A stretch of DNA of 64,000 nt, taken from Hyphomicrobiales bacterium (GTDB lineage: Bacteria > Pseudomonadota > Alphaproteobacteria > Rhizobiales > Rhizobiaceae). Under the pieces are notes generated by a model. The model was given only the letters and a program-made list of their open reading frames with translations, searched no databases and was not told the origin of the DNA. The translations under genes were made by a program, and so were the position numbers. Below are positions 24,878-33,090 of this stretch, piece after piece. The DNA lies in the NCBI GenBank assembly GCA_900468625.1, contig UBUL01000022.1, positions 31,941-95,940 on the forward strand. Reading direction: 5' to 3'. The first letter of the stretch is position 1, and every line of letters starts with the position of its first letter.

Positions 24878-26082
24878 GTTCGGCCAGCCCAGCCACGGAA
24901 ACCAGCCACGTCGTTTCGATCGGCGACCATATCCGCAACAACATCCGCGAATACGGAATGTTGATCGCGCTCGTCGTCATCATGCTGCTGTTTCAATATC
25001 TTACGAACGGCGTTCTGTTCAGGCCGCAAAACCTGACCAACATCGTGCTGCAGAATTCGTTCATCGTCATCATGGCGCTCGGCATGCTGCTTGTCATCGT
25101 TGCCGGTCACATCGACCTGTCGGTCGGTTCCGTGGTCGGCTTTGTTGGCGCGGTTGCAGGCGTATTGGTCGTGCAGATGCATATGAACCTGGCGCTCGCG
25201 ACGGTCATTTGTCTTCTGATGGGGGCCGCGGTCGGCGCCTGGCACGGATATTTCATCGCCTATCATCGCATTCCGTCGTTTATCGTCACGCTTTCCGGCA
25301 TGCTGGTCTTCCGCGGCCTGACCTATGCCATCATCAACACGACGGGCAACGGCAGCAGTATCGGCCCGTTCCCGCCGGCGTTCCAGATCGTCGCGACCGG
25401 CTTCCTTCCCGATTTCATGGACATAGGCGGCATCCATTCGACATCGATCTTCCTGACCATTGCCATCCCGATTGTGATGTTCCTCCTCGCATGGCGCGGT
25501 CGCAGCGTGAACGAGAAACATGGCATCGATGTCGAGCCGTTCAGCTTCTTTATCGGCCAGAATCTTGTAATCGCCGCCGCGACCATTTTCATCGGCTACC
25601 AGATATCTTCCTACAGAGGACTGCCGAACGTTCTGGTTCTCATGCTGCTGCTGATCGCCCTCTACGGTTTCGCCACGCAGCGCACGACGATCGGCCGCCG
25701 CATCTATGCCATGGGCGGCAATGAAAAGGCGACGAAGCTTTCGGGTATCGATACGCGAAAGCTGACCTTCTACACATTCATCAACATGGGCATCCTGGCG
25801 AGCATCGCCGGCATCATCATCGCCACGCGCCTGAACTCGGCCACCGCAAAGGGCGGCGATGGCCTCGAACTCGACGTTATCGCGGCCTGCTTCATCGGCG
25901 GCGCTTCGGCCTCCGGCGGTGTCGGCAAGGTGACGGGTGCTGTTATCGGCGCCTTGATCATGGGTGTCTTGAACCAGGGCATGTCGATCCTCGGCTATCA
26001 GACGGACTCCCAGAAGATGATCAAGGGTGCGGTGCTGCTCGCTGCCGTGTTCATCGACGTTTACAACAAGAACAAGGGTTGA
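24874..26082 (+). CDS. gguB: Sugar ABC transporter permease GguB
   Basis: The product is a 402-residue CUT2 permease with about 10-11 hydrophobic segments. It contains the AGHIDLSVGSVVGFVGAVAG motif, IPSFIVTLSGMLVFRGL and ACFIGGASASGGVGKVTGAVIG. A cytosolic N-terminal extension of about 30 residues precedes TM1. It is translationally coupled to gguA by a 4-base overlap. It forms the membrane pore for ChvE-bound sugars. Confidence 0.95.
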   Translation: MSSASPATETSHVVSIGDHIRNNIREYGMLIALVVIMLLFQYLTNGVLFRPQNLTNIVLQNSFIVIMALGMLLVIVAGHIDLSVGSVVGFVGAVAGVLVVQMHMNLALATVICLLMGAAVGAWHGYFIAYHRIPSFIVTLSGMLVFRGLTYAIINTTGNGSSIGPFPPAFQIVATGFLPDFMDIGGIHSTSIFLTIAIPIVMFLLAWRGRSVNEKHGIDVEPFSFFIGQNLVIAAATIFIGYQISSYRGLPNVLVLMLLLIALYGFATQRTTIGRRIYAMGGNEKATKLSGIDTRKLTFYTFINMGILASIAGIIIATRLNSATAKGGDGLELDVIAACFIGGASASGGVGKVTGAVIGALIMGVLNQGMSILGYQTDSQKMIKGAVLLAAVFIDVYNKNKG

Positions 26083-26130
26083 TCGCCCAGGCGATCGACC
26101 GAGACTTTTAAAACCAAATCCATGACAGAG

Positions 26131-26153
26131 TCCGGCTCTCGCTGAGAGCCGGA
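26131..26153 (+). other. Stem-loop between gguB and gguC
   Basis: TCCGGCTCTC-GCT-GAGAGCCGGA is a perfect 10-bp stem in the 109-base gap. A second small palindrome (GATCGC-CCAG-GCGATC, 26081-26096) overlaps the gguB stop codon. Confidence 0.6.
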
Positions 26154-26191
26154 ACGGTAAAGCGCATCCGATCTCTGTCGGTTAGGAAAGG

Positions 26192-27199
26192 ATGAAAGAC
26201 ATGCTCATCTCGCAGATCAAGGGTTCGAACGGCGAGATCGTCGTAGCGGTCCGCAATGGGCCTGGCGAAGCCGCCAAGGCGGTCGTCAATGGCGGCAGCG
26301 TCTATAAGCTTGCGCTGGAAGCGGCAGACAGCGGCAAATCGCTTGTATCGGTCATCGAGGCACATGGTCTCGGCGAAACTGTCGACCTCGACAAGGCCTA
26401 TGCCGAAGGGCGTTTCCTGCCGCCGATCACGCATCCCGACGCAGCGCACCTGCACCTGACCGGTACGGGCCTTACGCATCTCGGCTCGGCTGCCACGCGC
26501 GATTCCATGCACAAGAAGACGACAGAAGCTGCTGAAGAGACACTGACCGACTCCATGAAGATGTTCAGGATGGGCATCGAGGGCGGGAAGCCGAAAGCCG
26601 GCGAAAAGGGCGTTCAGCCGGAATGGTTCTACAAGGGCAACGGCTACGGCGCTGCGGCTCCGGGTGCTGCGCTCGTGTCTCCGTCCTTCGCGCTCGACGG
26701 CGGCGAAGAGCCCGAAATGGCCGGCATCTACGTCATCGCCAAGGACGGTACGCCATTCCGCATAGGCTTTGCGCTCTCGAACGAATTTTCCGATCACGTC
26801 ACCGAGCGGATCAACTATCTCTATCTCGCGCATTCCAAGCTGCGTCCGGCAAGCTTCGGTCCGGAAATCCGCATTGGCGCAGCACCGGACGATATTCGCG
26901 GCACGTCCCGCATCAAGCGCGGCGACAAGGTGATCTTCGAAAAGCCCTTCCTGTCCGGAGAGGCGAACATGTCGCACACCTTTGCCAACCTTGAATATCA
27001 TCACTTCAAGTACGGCCTCTTCCGCGTTCCGGGCGATGTGCACGTACATATGTTCGGCACGGCGACGCTTTCTTTCGCTGAAGGGGTCAAGCCGGAAGCC
27101 GGCGACGTCTTCGAAATCGAAGTTGGCGAATTCGGCCTGCCGCTGCGCAATCCGCTCGCAGTTGCTGCCGAGGAAGACGTGGCTGTTCGCCAGCTGTAA
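26192..27199 (+). CDS. gguC: GguC / AraD1-family protein (fumarylacetoacetase-fold)
   Basis: The 335-residue protein has the FAH-like beta-roll, seen in GYGAAAPGAALVSPSFALDGGEEPEMAGIYV, RIGFALSNEFSDHV and PGDVHVHMFGTATLSF. Orthologues sit after gguAB. They are linked to sugar-acid catabolism, probably as a 2-keto-3-deoxy-L-arabonate (L-KDA) dehydratase, giving 2-ketoglutarate semialdehyde for the next enzyme (partly inference). ATG 26201 is an alternative start with AAGG 9 bases upstream. It is co-directional with the transporter and two catabolic genes. Confidence 0.85.
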   Translation: MKDMLISQIKGSNGEIVVAVRNGPGEAAKAVVNGGSVYKLALEAADSGKSLVSVIEAHGLGETVDLDKAYAEGRFLPPITHPDAAHLHLTGTGLTHLGSAATRDSMHKKTTEAAEETLTDSMKMFRMGIEGGKPKAGEKGVQPEWFYKGNGYGAAAPGAALVSPSFALDGGEEPEMAGIYVIAKDGTPFRIGFALSNEFSDHVTERINYLYLAHSKLRPASFGPEIRIGAAPDDIRGTSRIKRGDKVIFEKPFLSGEANMSHTFANLEYHHFKYGLFRVPGDVHVHMFGTATLSFAEGVKPEAGDVFEIEVGEFGLPLRNPLAVAAEEDVAVRQL

Positions 27200-27207
27200 T
27201 GCATCGA

Positions 27208-27233
27208 GCCCGGCCGCAAGGGATCGGCCGGGC
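27208..27233 (+). other. Stem-loop between gguC and the dehydrogenase gene
   Basis: GCCCGGCCG and CGGCCGGGC form a perfect 9-bp stem around an 8-base loop, 8 bases after the gguC stop and 32 bases before the next ATG. Confidence 0.55.
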
Positions 27234-27265
27234 ATGTTCAATACGATCCAGGAAGGCATGACGCC

Positions 27266-28699
27266 ATGACCATTCATCAGAACTTGATCGCCGGAGAATG
27301 GACGGGGACGAACGGCACCGAGAACATCAACCCGTCGGATACGAACGAGGTCGTCGGCCTCTATGCGAGCGCAAGTGCGCAGGATGTCACGGATGCGATC
27401 GCTGCCGCCAAGGCCGCTTTTCCGGCGTGGTCCCGTTCCGGCATTCTGGAGCGCCATACGATCCTGAAGAAGGCCGGCGACGAGATTCTGGCCCGTAAGG
27501 ACGAGCTCGGCGCACTGCTCGCCCGTGAAGAAGGCAAGACGCTTCCGGAAGCGACCGGCGAGACGATCCGAGCCGCGCAGATCTTCGAATTCTTCGCTGG
27601 CGAGGCACTGCGTCTGGCGGGCGAGGTGGTGCCTTCGGTGCGCCCGAACATCGGCGTCGAGATCACGCGCGAGCCGCTCGGCGTCATCGGCATCATCACG
27701 CCCTGGAACTTCCCGATCGCCATTCCGGCCTGGAAGATCGCCCCGGCGCTCTGCTACGGCAACACCGTCGTCTTCAAGCCGGCCGATCTCGTGCCCGGCT
27801 GCTCCTGGGCGATCGTCGATATCCTTCACCGCGCCGGCCTTCCGAAGGGCGTGCTGAACCTCGTCATGGGCAAGGGCTCGGTGGTCGGCCAGGCGATGCT
27901 CGACAGCCTGGTTCTTTCCGGCATCACCTTTACCGGCTCGGTCGGCACCGGCAAGCGCGTGGCACTTTCTTCCGTCGAGCATGGCCGCAAGTATCAGCTC
28001 GAAATGGGCGGCAAGAACCCGATGGTCGTGCTTGACGATGCCGATCTTACGGTTGCCGTCGAAGCGGCTGCCAATTCCGCCTTCTTCTCGACCGGCCAGC
28101 GCTGCACGGCCTCGTCGCGCCTGATCGTCACCGAAGGTATTCACGATAAGTTCGTGGCGGCGTTGACGGAGAAGCTGAAGACGCTGAACGTCGACAACGC
28201 CATCAAGTCCGGCACGCATATCGGCCCAGTCGTCGATGCCAAGCAGCTGAAGACGGATACCGACTATATCGAGATCGGCAAGCAGGAGGGCGCCAAGCTT
28301 GCCTTCGGCGGCGAACTCGTCAGCCGCGACACACCCGGCTTCTATCTGCAGCCGACGCTGTTTACCGAGGCGACGAACCAGATGCGCATTAGCCGCGAAG
28401 AGATCTTCGGGCCGGTTGCCTCCGTCATCCGCGTCAAGGATTACGAAGAGGCGCTGGCAACGGCCAACGACACGCCGTTCGGCCTGTCCTCCGGCATTGC
28501 CACGACGAGCCTGAAGCATGCAACGCATTTCAAGCGCAATGCGGAAGCCGGCATGGTCATGGTCAATCTGCCGACGGCAGGTGTCGATTTCCATGTGCCC
28601 TTCGGCGGCCGCAAGGGCTCGTCCTTCGGTCCGCGCGAACAGGGCAAATACGCCGCCGAATTCTTCACCACCGTCAAGACCGCATACACGCTCGCCTGA
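27266..28699 (+). CDS. Aldehyde dehydrogenase, probably 2-ketoglutarate semialdehyde dehydrogenase
   Basis: This 477-residue NAD(P)-dependent aldehyde dehydrogenase has Asn148 (TPWNFPIA), general base Glu246 (LEMGGKNP) and nucleophile Cys280 (GQRCTASSR). Its position between gguC and arabonate dehydratase suits the last step of the non-phosphorylative pentose pathway, oxidising 2-ketoglutarate semialdehyde to 2-ketoglutarate, which enters the TCA cycle. A succinate-semialdehyde-type activity is possible from sequence alone. GGAAGG precedes the ATG. Confidence 0.88.
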   Translation: MTIHQNLIAGEWTGTNGTENINPSDTNEVVGLYASASAQDVTDAIAAAKAAFPAWSRSGILERHTILKKAGDEILARKDELGALLAREEGKTLPEATGETIRAAQIFEFFAGEALRLAGEVVPSVRPNIGVEITREPLGVIGIITPWNFPIAIPAWKIAPALCYGNTVVFKPADLVPGCSWAIVDILHRAGLPKGVLNLVMGKGSVVGQAMLDSLVLSGITFTGSVGTGKRVALSSVEHGRKYQLEMGGKNPMVVLDDADLTVAVEAAANSAFFSTGQRCTASSRLIVTEGIHDKFVAALTEKLKTLNVDNAIKSGTHIGPVVDAKQLKTDTDYIEIGKQEGAKLAFGGELVSRDTPGFYLQPTLFTEATNQMRISREEIFGPVASVIRVKDYEEALATANDTPFGLSSGIATTSLKHATHFKRNAEAGMVMVNLPTAGVDFHVPFGGRKGSSFGPREQGKYAAEFFTTVKTAYTLA

Positions 28700-28762
28700 C
28701 CATCGAATTCAAGGCTCGGGAGCGAACGAGGCGGCCCGGGCGACACAAAAGGTACCGAGACT

Positions 28763-30508
28763 ATGAAAAAGAAAGCTGAATGGCCGCGCAAGCTGCGCTC
28801 TTACGACTGGTTCGGCGGCACCGGCAAGAACGCGATCATGCATCGCTCCTGGATGAAGAACCAGGGCCTGCCCGCCGACACGTTCGACGGCCGTCCGATT
28901 ATCGGCATCTGTAACACCTGGTCGGAGCTGACGCCCTGCAATGCGCATCTGCGCGATCTTGCAGAGCGCGTGAAGCGCGGCGTCTACGAAGCGGGCGGCT
29001 TCCCCGTCGAGTTTCCGGTTTTCTCCGTCGGCGAAAGCACGCTGCGCCCGACGGCGATGATGTTCCGCAATCTCGCTGCCATGGACGTCGAAGAAGCGAT
29101 CCGTGGCAATCCGGTCGATGGCGTCGTATTGCTCGGCGGTTGCGACAAGACCACGCCGAGCCTGCTGATGGGTGCCGCTTCGGTCGACATTCCGGTTATT
29201 CTCGTTTCCGGCGGCCCGATGCTGAACGGCAAGTGGCGCGGCAAGGATGTCGGTTCCGGCACGGCGATCTGGCAGTTCTCGGAAATGGTGAAGTCCGGCG
29301 AGATGTCGCTGGATGAATTCATGGATGCGGAGCAGGGCATGGCTCGCTCGGCCGGCAGCTGCATGACCATGGGTACGGCCTCGACCATGGCATCGATGGC
29401 CGAAGCGCTCGGCATGACGCTGCCCGGCAACGCCGCCATCCCGGCCGTCGATGCGCGTCGCCGCGTCATCTCGCAACTGTCAGGCCGCCGCATCGTCGAC
29501 ATGGTCAAGGAAGACCTGAAACCATCAGACATTCTGACCAAGGAAGCCTTTGAGAACGCGATCCGCGTCAATGGCGCCGTCGGCGGCTCCACCAATGCCG
29601 TTCTGCATCTGCTGGCGCTTGCCGGCCGCATTGGCGTCGATCTGTCTCTGGACGATTGGGATCGTCTCGGCCGGGAAGTGCCGACGATCGTCAACCTGCA
29701 GCCGTCGGGCAAGTATCTGATGGAAGAATTCTATTATGCCGGCGGTCTGCCCGTAGTCATCAAGGCGGTCGGCGAAATGGGCCTGCTGCACAAGGACGCG
29801 ATCACCGTCACGGGCGATACGATCTGGGCCGGCGTCAAGGATGTCGTCAACTACAATGACGACGTCATCGTTCCGAAGGAAAAGGCGCTGACGCAGTCGG
29901 GCGGCATTGCCGTTCTGCGCGGCAACCTTGCACCGAAGGGCGCCGTCCTGAAGCCGTCGGCCGCTTCGCCGCATCTGATGCAGCACAAGGGCCGCGCTGT
30001 CGTGTTCGAAAGCATCGAAGACTACCACGCCCGTATCAACCGTGACGATCTCGACATCGACGAGAACTGCGTCATGGTGCTGAAATACTGCGGCCCGAAG
30101 GGTTATCCGGGCATGGCCGAAGTCGGCAATATGGGCCTGCCGCCGAAGGTGCTGAAGAAGGGCATCACTGACATGATCCGCATCTCCGATGCGCGCATGT
30201 CCGGCACGGCCTACGGCACCGTCATCCTGCACACCGCGCCGGAAGCCGCCGATGGCGGCCCGCTGGCGCTGGTCCAGAACGGCGACATCATCGCCGTCGA
30301 TGTTCCCGCCCGCACCATCCAGCTGGAGGTTTCGGACGAGGAACTGGCAAAGCGCCGCGCCGCCTGGGTTTCCCCGGTCAAGCCGCTCACCGGCGGCTAT
30401 GGTGGCCTTTACGTGAAGTCGGTCATGCAGGCCGATACCGGCGCCGACCTCGACTTCCTCGTCGGCCCGCGCGGCTCGGAAATCCCGAACGACCGCGACA
30501 GCCACTAA
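28763..30508 (+). CDS. L-arabonate dehydratase (IlvD/Edd family)
   Basis: The 581-residue enzyme carries the [2Fe-2S] cluster cysteines Cys59 (TPCN), Cys127 (GGCDKT) and Cys200 (GSCMTM), and Ser480 (DARMSGTAYG) as the catalytic base. The same positions are reported for the Rhizobium leguminosarum L-arabinonate dehydratase. It converts L-arabonate to 2-keto-3-deoxy-L-arabonate. With gguC and the dehydrogenase it makes the route to 2-ketoglutarate; the upstream sugar dehydrogenase and lactonase are not in the window. A related sugar-acid substrate is possible. Confidence 0.92.
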   Translation: MKKKAEWPRKLRSYDWFGGTGKNAIMHRSWMKNQGLPADTFDGRPIIGICNTWSELTPCNAHLRDLAERVKRGVYEAGGFPVEFPVFSVGESTLRPTAMMFRNLAAMDVEEAIRGNPVDGVVLLGGCDKTTPSLLMGAASVDIPVILVSGGPMLNGKWRGKDVGSGTAIWQFSEMVKSGEMSLDEFMDAEQGMARSAGSCMTMGTASTMASMAEALGMTLPGNAAIPAVDARRRVISQLSGRRIVDMVKEDLKPSDILTKEAFENAIRVNGAVGGSTNAVLHLLALAGRIGVDLSLDDWDRLGREVPTIVNLQPSGKYLMEEFYYAGGLPVVIKAVGEMGLLHKDAITVTGDTIWAGVKDVVNYNDDVIVPKEKALTQSGGIAVLRGNLAPKGAVLKPSAASPHLMQHKGRAVVFESIEDYHARINRDDLDIDENCVMVLKYCGPKGYPGMAEVGNMGLPPKVLKKGITDMIRISDARMSGTAYGTVILHTAPEAADGGPLALVQNGDIIAVDVPARTIQLEVSDEELAKRRAAWVSPVKPLTGGYGGLYVKSVMQADTGADLDFLVGPRGSEIPNDRDSH

Positions 30509-30526
30509 AACCTATTTGGGAATTGA

Positions 30527-30564
30527 AAAAAAAGGGGCGGGACGCGAGTTCCGCCCCCTTTTTT
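30527..30564 (+). terminator. Rho-independent terminator of the chvE-ggu-arabonate operon
   Basis: An A-run, GGGGCGG, a 10-base loop, CCGCCCCC and TTTTTT form a classical terminator 19 bases after the stop. The flanking A/T runs extend the stem, so it could also act on the other strand. Confidence 0.85.
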
Positions 30565-30617
30565 ACCGCGATTTCGGAGCCGTATTGACGATTTTATAAT
30601 AATTGACCATATTTCAT

Positions 30618-30629
30618 GTACATCTGTAC
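30618..30629. promoter_or_regulatory. Candidate antitoxin operator
   Basis: GTACA-TC-TGTAC lies 13 bases before the antitoxin ATG. It shares the GTAC half-site with the palindrome in front of the second Phd-type locus. Confidence 0.35.
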
Positions 30630-30642
30630 GGGAATAGTGTCC

Positions 30643-30888
30643 ATGTCTCTCAAATCTGTCGGTGCCGCCGAATTCAAGGCAAAATGCCTTCACCTGATCG
30701 ATCAAATGGGCGATGACGGAGAGCCTATTATCATTACGAAGCGTGGAAGGCCGGTCGCTCTGTTGACCCCTGCGCCGGAGAAATCAGATCGCCCTAGTAT
30801 CATCGGCGCGATGAAGGGTAGTGTTCTCCAATATGATGATCCGTTCCTACCTGCTGTCGATGCTGAAGATTGGGATGCGACGCATTGA
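30643..30888 (+). CDS. Phd/YefM-type antitoxin
   Basis: The 81-residue product has the Phd fold opening VGAAEFKAKCLHLIDQM and the conserved PIIITKRGRPVALLTP strand-turn. The C-terminal half (PSIIGAMKGSV...AEDWDA) would wrap and block the toxin. The start at 30643 has GGGA upstream; an earlier in-frame ATG at 30616 overlaps the putative operator and is rejected. It probably represses its own operon together with the toxin. Confidence 0.88.
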   Translation: MSLKSVGAAEFKAKCLHLIDQMGDDGEPIIITKRGRPVALLTPAPEKSDRPSIIGAMKGSVLQYDDPFLPAVDAEDWDATH

Positions 30889-31295
30889 TCGTCATCGATA
30901 CGCATATTTTGATCTGGGCCATGCATGACGATCCGCGGCTGAGCGCGGGAGCTCGGCAGCTTATCGATGAAACCACGGCACGCAGTCGCATTCTGATCTC
31001 GGCGATCACGCCCTGGGAAATCGCCATGCTCGCACAGAAGGGACGCATCGCACTTGGTGACGATGTTGGTCGTTGGCTCGACACGGCACTCGCTTTATCT
31101 GGTTTGCAGCTTGCTCCCATAGAGCCACAGATTGCCGTGGATAGCGTGCGCCTGCCGGGGGAGTTCCATGCCGACCCCGCTGACCGAATCATTGTGGCGA
31201 CGGCGCGCTTCCACCGTATCCCGCTACTGACAGCCGACCAGGCGATCCTTCATTATGGTGATAAGGGCCATGTCGAGGTTTTCCCCGCAGGATAA
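30885..31295 (+). CDS. VapC-type PIN-domain toxin
   Basis: The 136-residue PIN ribonuclease has the acidic residues of the active site visible in VIDTHILIW, TPWEIAML, DPADRIIVATA and LLTADQAIL. VapC toxins cleave tRNA or rRNA. The TTG at 30885 is chosen because it overlaps the antitoxin stop (TTGA); an ATG at 30870 is also in frame. Phd-type antitoxin with PIN toxin is a common pairing in rhizobia. Confidence 0.88.
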   Translation: MIVIDTHILIWAMHDDPRLSAGARQLIDETTARSRILISAITPWEIAMLAQKGRIALGDDVGRWLDTALALSGLQLAPIEPQIAVDSVRLPGEFHADPADRIIVATARFHRIPLLTADQAILHYGDKGHVEVFPAG

Positions 31296-31305
31296 ATTGG
31301 GTCCA

Positions 31306-32130
31306 TCAGCTCTGGCTTTGACTCTGACTTTGCCCCTGGCTCGCAACTGCCACCTTCACGGTAAGGGTTTCCCCTGGCGTGCCGATCCGCATACCGGAAA
31401 CGGGGGCTGCGTCACGATAGCAGAGACCCGTCGCGATGCGAACGTAGCGGGCATCGGGGCAGACGTCGTTGGCCGGGTCGAAGCCGACCCAGCCGAGGCC
31501 GGGAATATGTGCCTCCGCCCATGCATGCGTGGCGGCCTGCTCGTTCTTGCCTTCCATCATCAGATAGCCGGAAACGTAACGCGCCGGGATACGCAATATG
31601 CGGGCGCCGGCGAGGAAGATATGGGCATGGTCCTGGCAGACGCCGCTCTTTGCCTCCAGCGCCTGTTCCGCCGTCGTCTCGGTGTCGCTGGTGCCGGGCT
31701 TGTATTCCACGGTTTCGTGGATTGCCTTCATCAGTGCGTGCATCTTGCTGAGTTCATTGTCGCCGGAAATGCCGCGCAACAGCTCCTTCGTGAGCCTGCC
31801 GGCCTTCGTGCGCGGCGATTCCCGCAGGAAAAGCCAGAGTGGGCTGAAGCCTTGATGCAGCCCGATAACGCCGTTGAGATCCTGCGTTTCGACTTCGCCT
31901 GACGCGATGATCTTCGTCGTGTCCTGCTGTCCGTCGAGGGAAACGAGCGTGGTGCGGTTGCCGAACTGGTCGTCATACTCCACCTCGGGTTTTGCGCCTT
32001 CGACCGTCAGTTTCCAGTCGATGACCTTCTGCCCGACGCCGGTCGGCGGCGTCAGGTGAAGCCGCTGCAGGGAGAATTGCGCCGGCTCGTCGTAGCGGTA
32101 TTCCGTGATATGGCTGATCGTCAGTCTCAT
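31306..32130 (-). CDS. Transglutaminase-like cysteine peptidase family protein
   Basis: This 274-residue protein carries the bacterial transglutaminase N-terminal domain (about 1-90) and a catalytic domain with Cys (SGVCQDHAH), His (THAWAEAH) and Asp (GFDPANDV). The C-terminus ends in an unusual SQ repeat (SQGQSQSQSQS). It is the third gene of a conserved trio with the alpha-E and circularly permuted ATP-grasp proteins, which is thought to make or process an uncharacterised peptide-like product. It is cytosolic by sequence. Confidence 0.9.
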   Translation of the reverse strand: MRLTISHITEYRYDEPAQFSLQRLHLTPPTGVGQKVIDWKLTVEGAKPEVEYDDQFGNRTTLVSLDGQQDTTKIIASGEVETQDLNGVIGLHQGFSPLWLFLRESPRTKAGRLTKELLRGISGDNELSKMHALMKAIHETVEYKPGTSDTETTAEQALEAKSGVCQDHAHIFLAGARILRIPARYVSGYLMMEGKNEQAATHAWAEAHIPGLGWVGFDPANDVCPDARYVRIATGLCYRDAAPVSGMRIGTPGETLTVKVAVASQGQSQSQSQS

Positions 32131-32142
32131 GATATCGCCCGC

Positions 32143-33084
32143 CTATTCGTAGAACCGATAGCCGTCGGAAATCTCGGCGCCCAGCTTGTTGCTGCGTGCG
32201 ACGAAATCTTCGAGGAACTCATGCAGGCCCTGGTCCATGATGTGCTTGATCGTCAGGCGCTGTAGTGACTTACGGATATCTTCGGCAGTATCGTGCGCCG
32301 GCAGCCGTTTCTCATATTCTGCGCCGAGGTAGCCCATGTTGCTGACGATCTTGTCATAGCAATAGGCGAGCGAGCGTGGCATCTGCCCATTGAGGATCAG
32401 GAAGTCGGCAATATTGGCCGGCTTATATTCCGGGTCGTAGGCCCATTTATAGGCCCGGTGCGCCGAAACCGATCTGAGGATCGATTCCCACTGTGCATTG
32501 TCGAGCGACGAGCCGACATGCGAGACGGAAGGCAGCAGCACGTAATATTTCACGTCGAGGATGCGGGCCGTATTGTCGGCACGTTCGATGAAGGTGCCGA
32601 TGCGGGCGAAATTATAGAGTTCGTTGCGCAGCATGGAGCCATGGAAGGCGCCGCGGATCAAGCCGGCGCGCTGCTTGATGACGTCGATCGTTTCGGGCAG
32701 TTCGGCCGTCTTCAGCTTCTTGCCGAGCAGCGATTTCAGTTCGATCCAGCATTCGTTGGTCGCTTCCCAGGTATCGCGCGTCAGCGCCGTGCGCACCATG
32801 CGGGCATTGTTGCGGCCATATTCGATACAGGACATGACGCTCGATGGATTGGAACGATCGCGCATCAGATAGTCGATCGCGTCGGCGCCGGTCAGTTTGC
32901 CATGCACTTCGTTATAGGCCTCGCGCACGCCGGCGCTTTGCAGGACGCCGTCCCAATCGTCATCGACGGCATCGCTGCGGGTCAGCGACATGCGCTGGCC
33001 AGCATCGACGAGGCGGGCTATGTTTTCGGCGCGCTCGATGTAACGGAACATCCAGTAGAGGCCGTTCGCGGTTCTTCCCAGCAT
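32143..33084 (-). CDS. Alpha-E domain protein
   Basis: The 313-residue, almost wholly helical protein begins MLGRTANGLYWMFRYIERAENIARLVDAG, the signature of the alpha-E (DUF403) family. The biochemical role is unknown; the family occurs with the ATP-grasp and transglutaminase partners. It lies 6 bases downstream of the ATP-grasp gene and 12 bases upstream of the transglutaminase gene, so the three are one operon. Confidence 0.9.
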   Translation of the reverse strand: MLGRTANGLYWMFRYIERAENIARLVDAGQRMSLTRSDAVDDDWDGVLQSAGVREAYNEVHGKLTGADAIDYLMRDRSNPSSVMSCIEYGRNNARMVRTALTRDTWEATNECWIELKSLLGKKLKTAELPETIDVIKQRAGLIRGAFHGSMLRNELYNFARIGTFIERADNTARILDVKYYVLLPSVSHVGSSLDNAQWESILRSVSAHRAYKWAYDPEYKPANIADFLILNGQMPRSLAYCYDKIVSNMGYLGAEYEKRLPAHDTAEDIRKSLQRLTIKHIMDQGLHEFLEDFVARSNKLGAEISDGYRFYE

Positions 33085-33090
33085 GTCCGT

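Noticed and set aside
26108..28594. An 828-codon open frame on the minus strand
   Set aside because: It lies opposite gguC and the aldehyde dehydrogenase gene, both of which have clear family motifs; the antisense protein has none.
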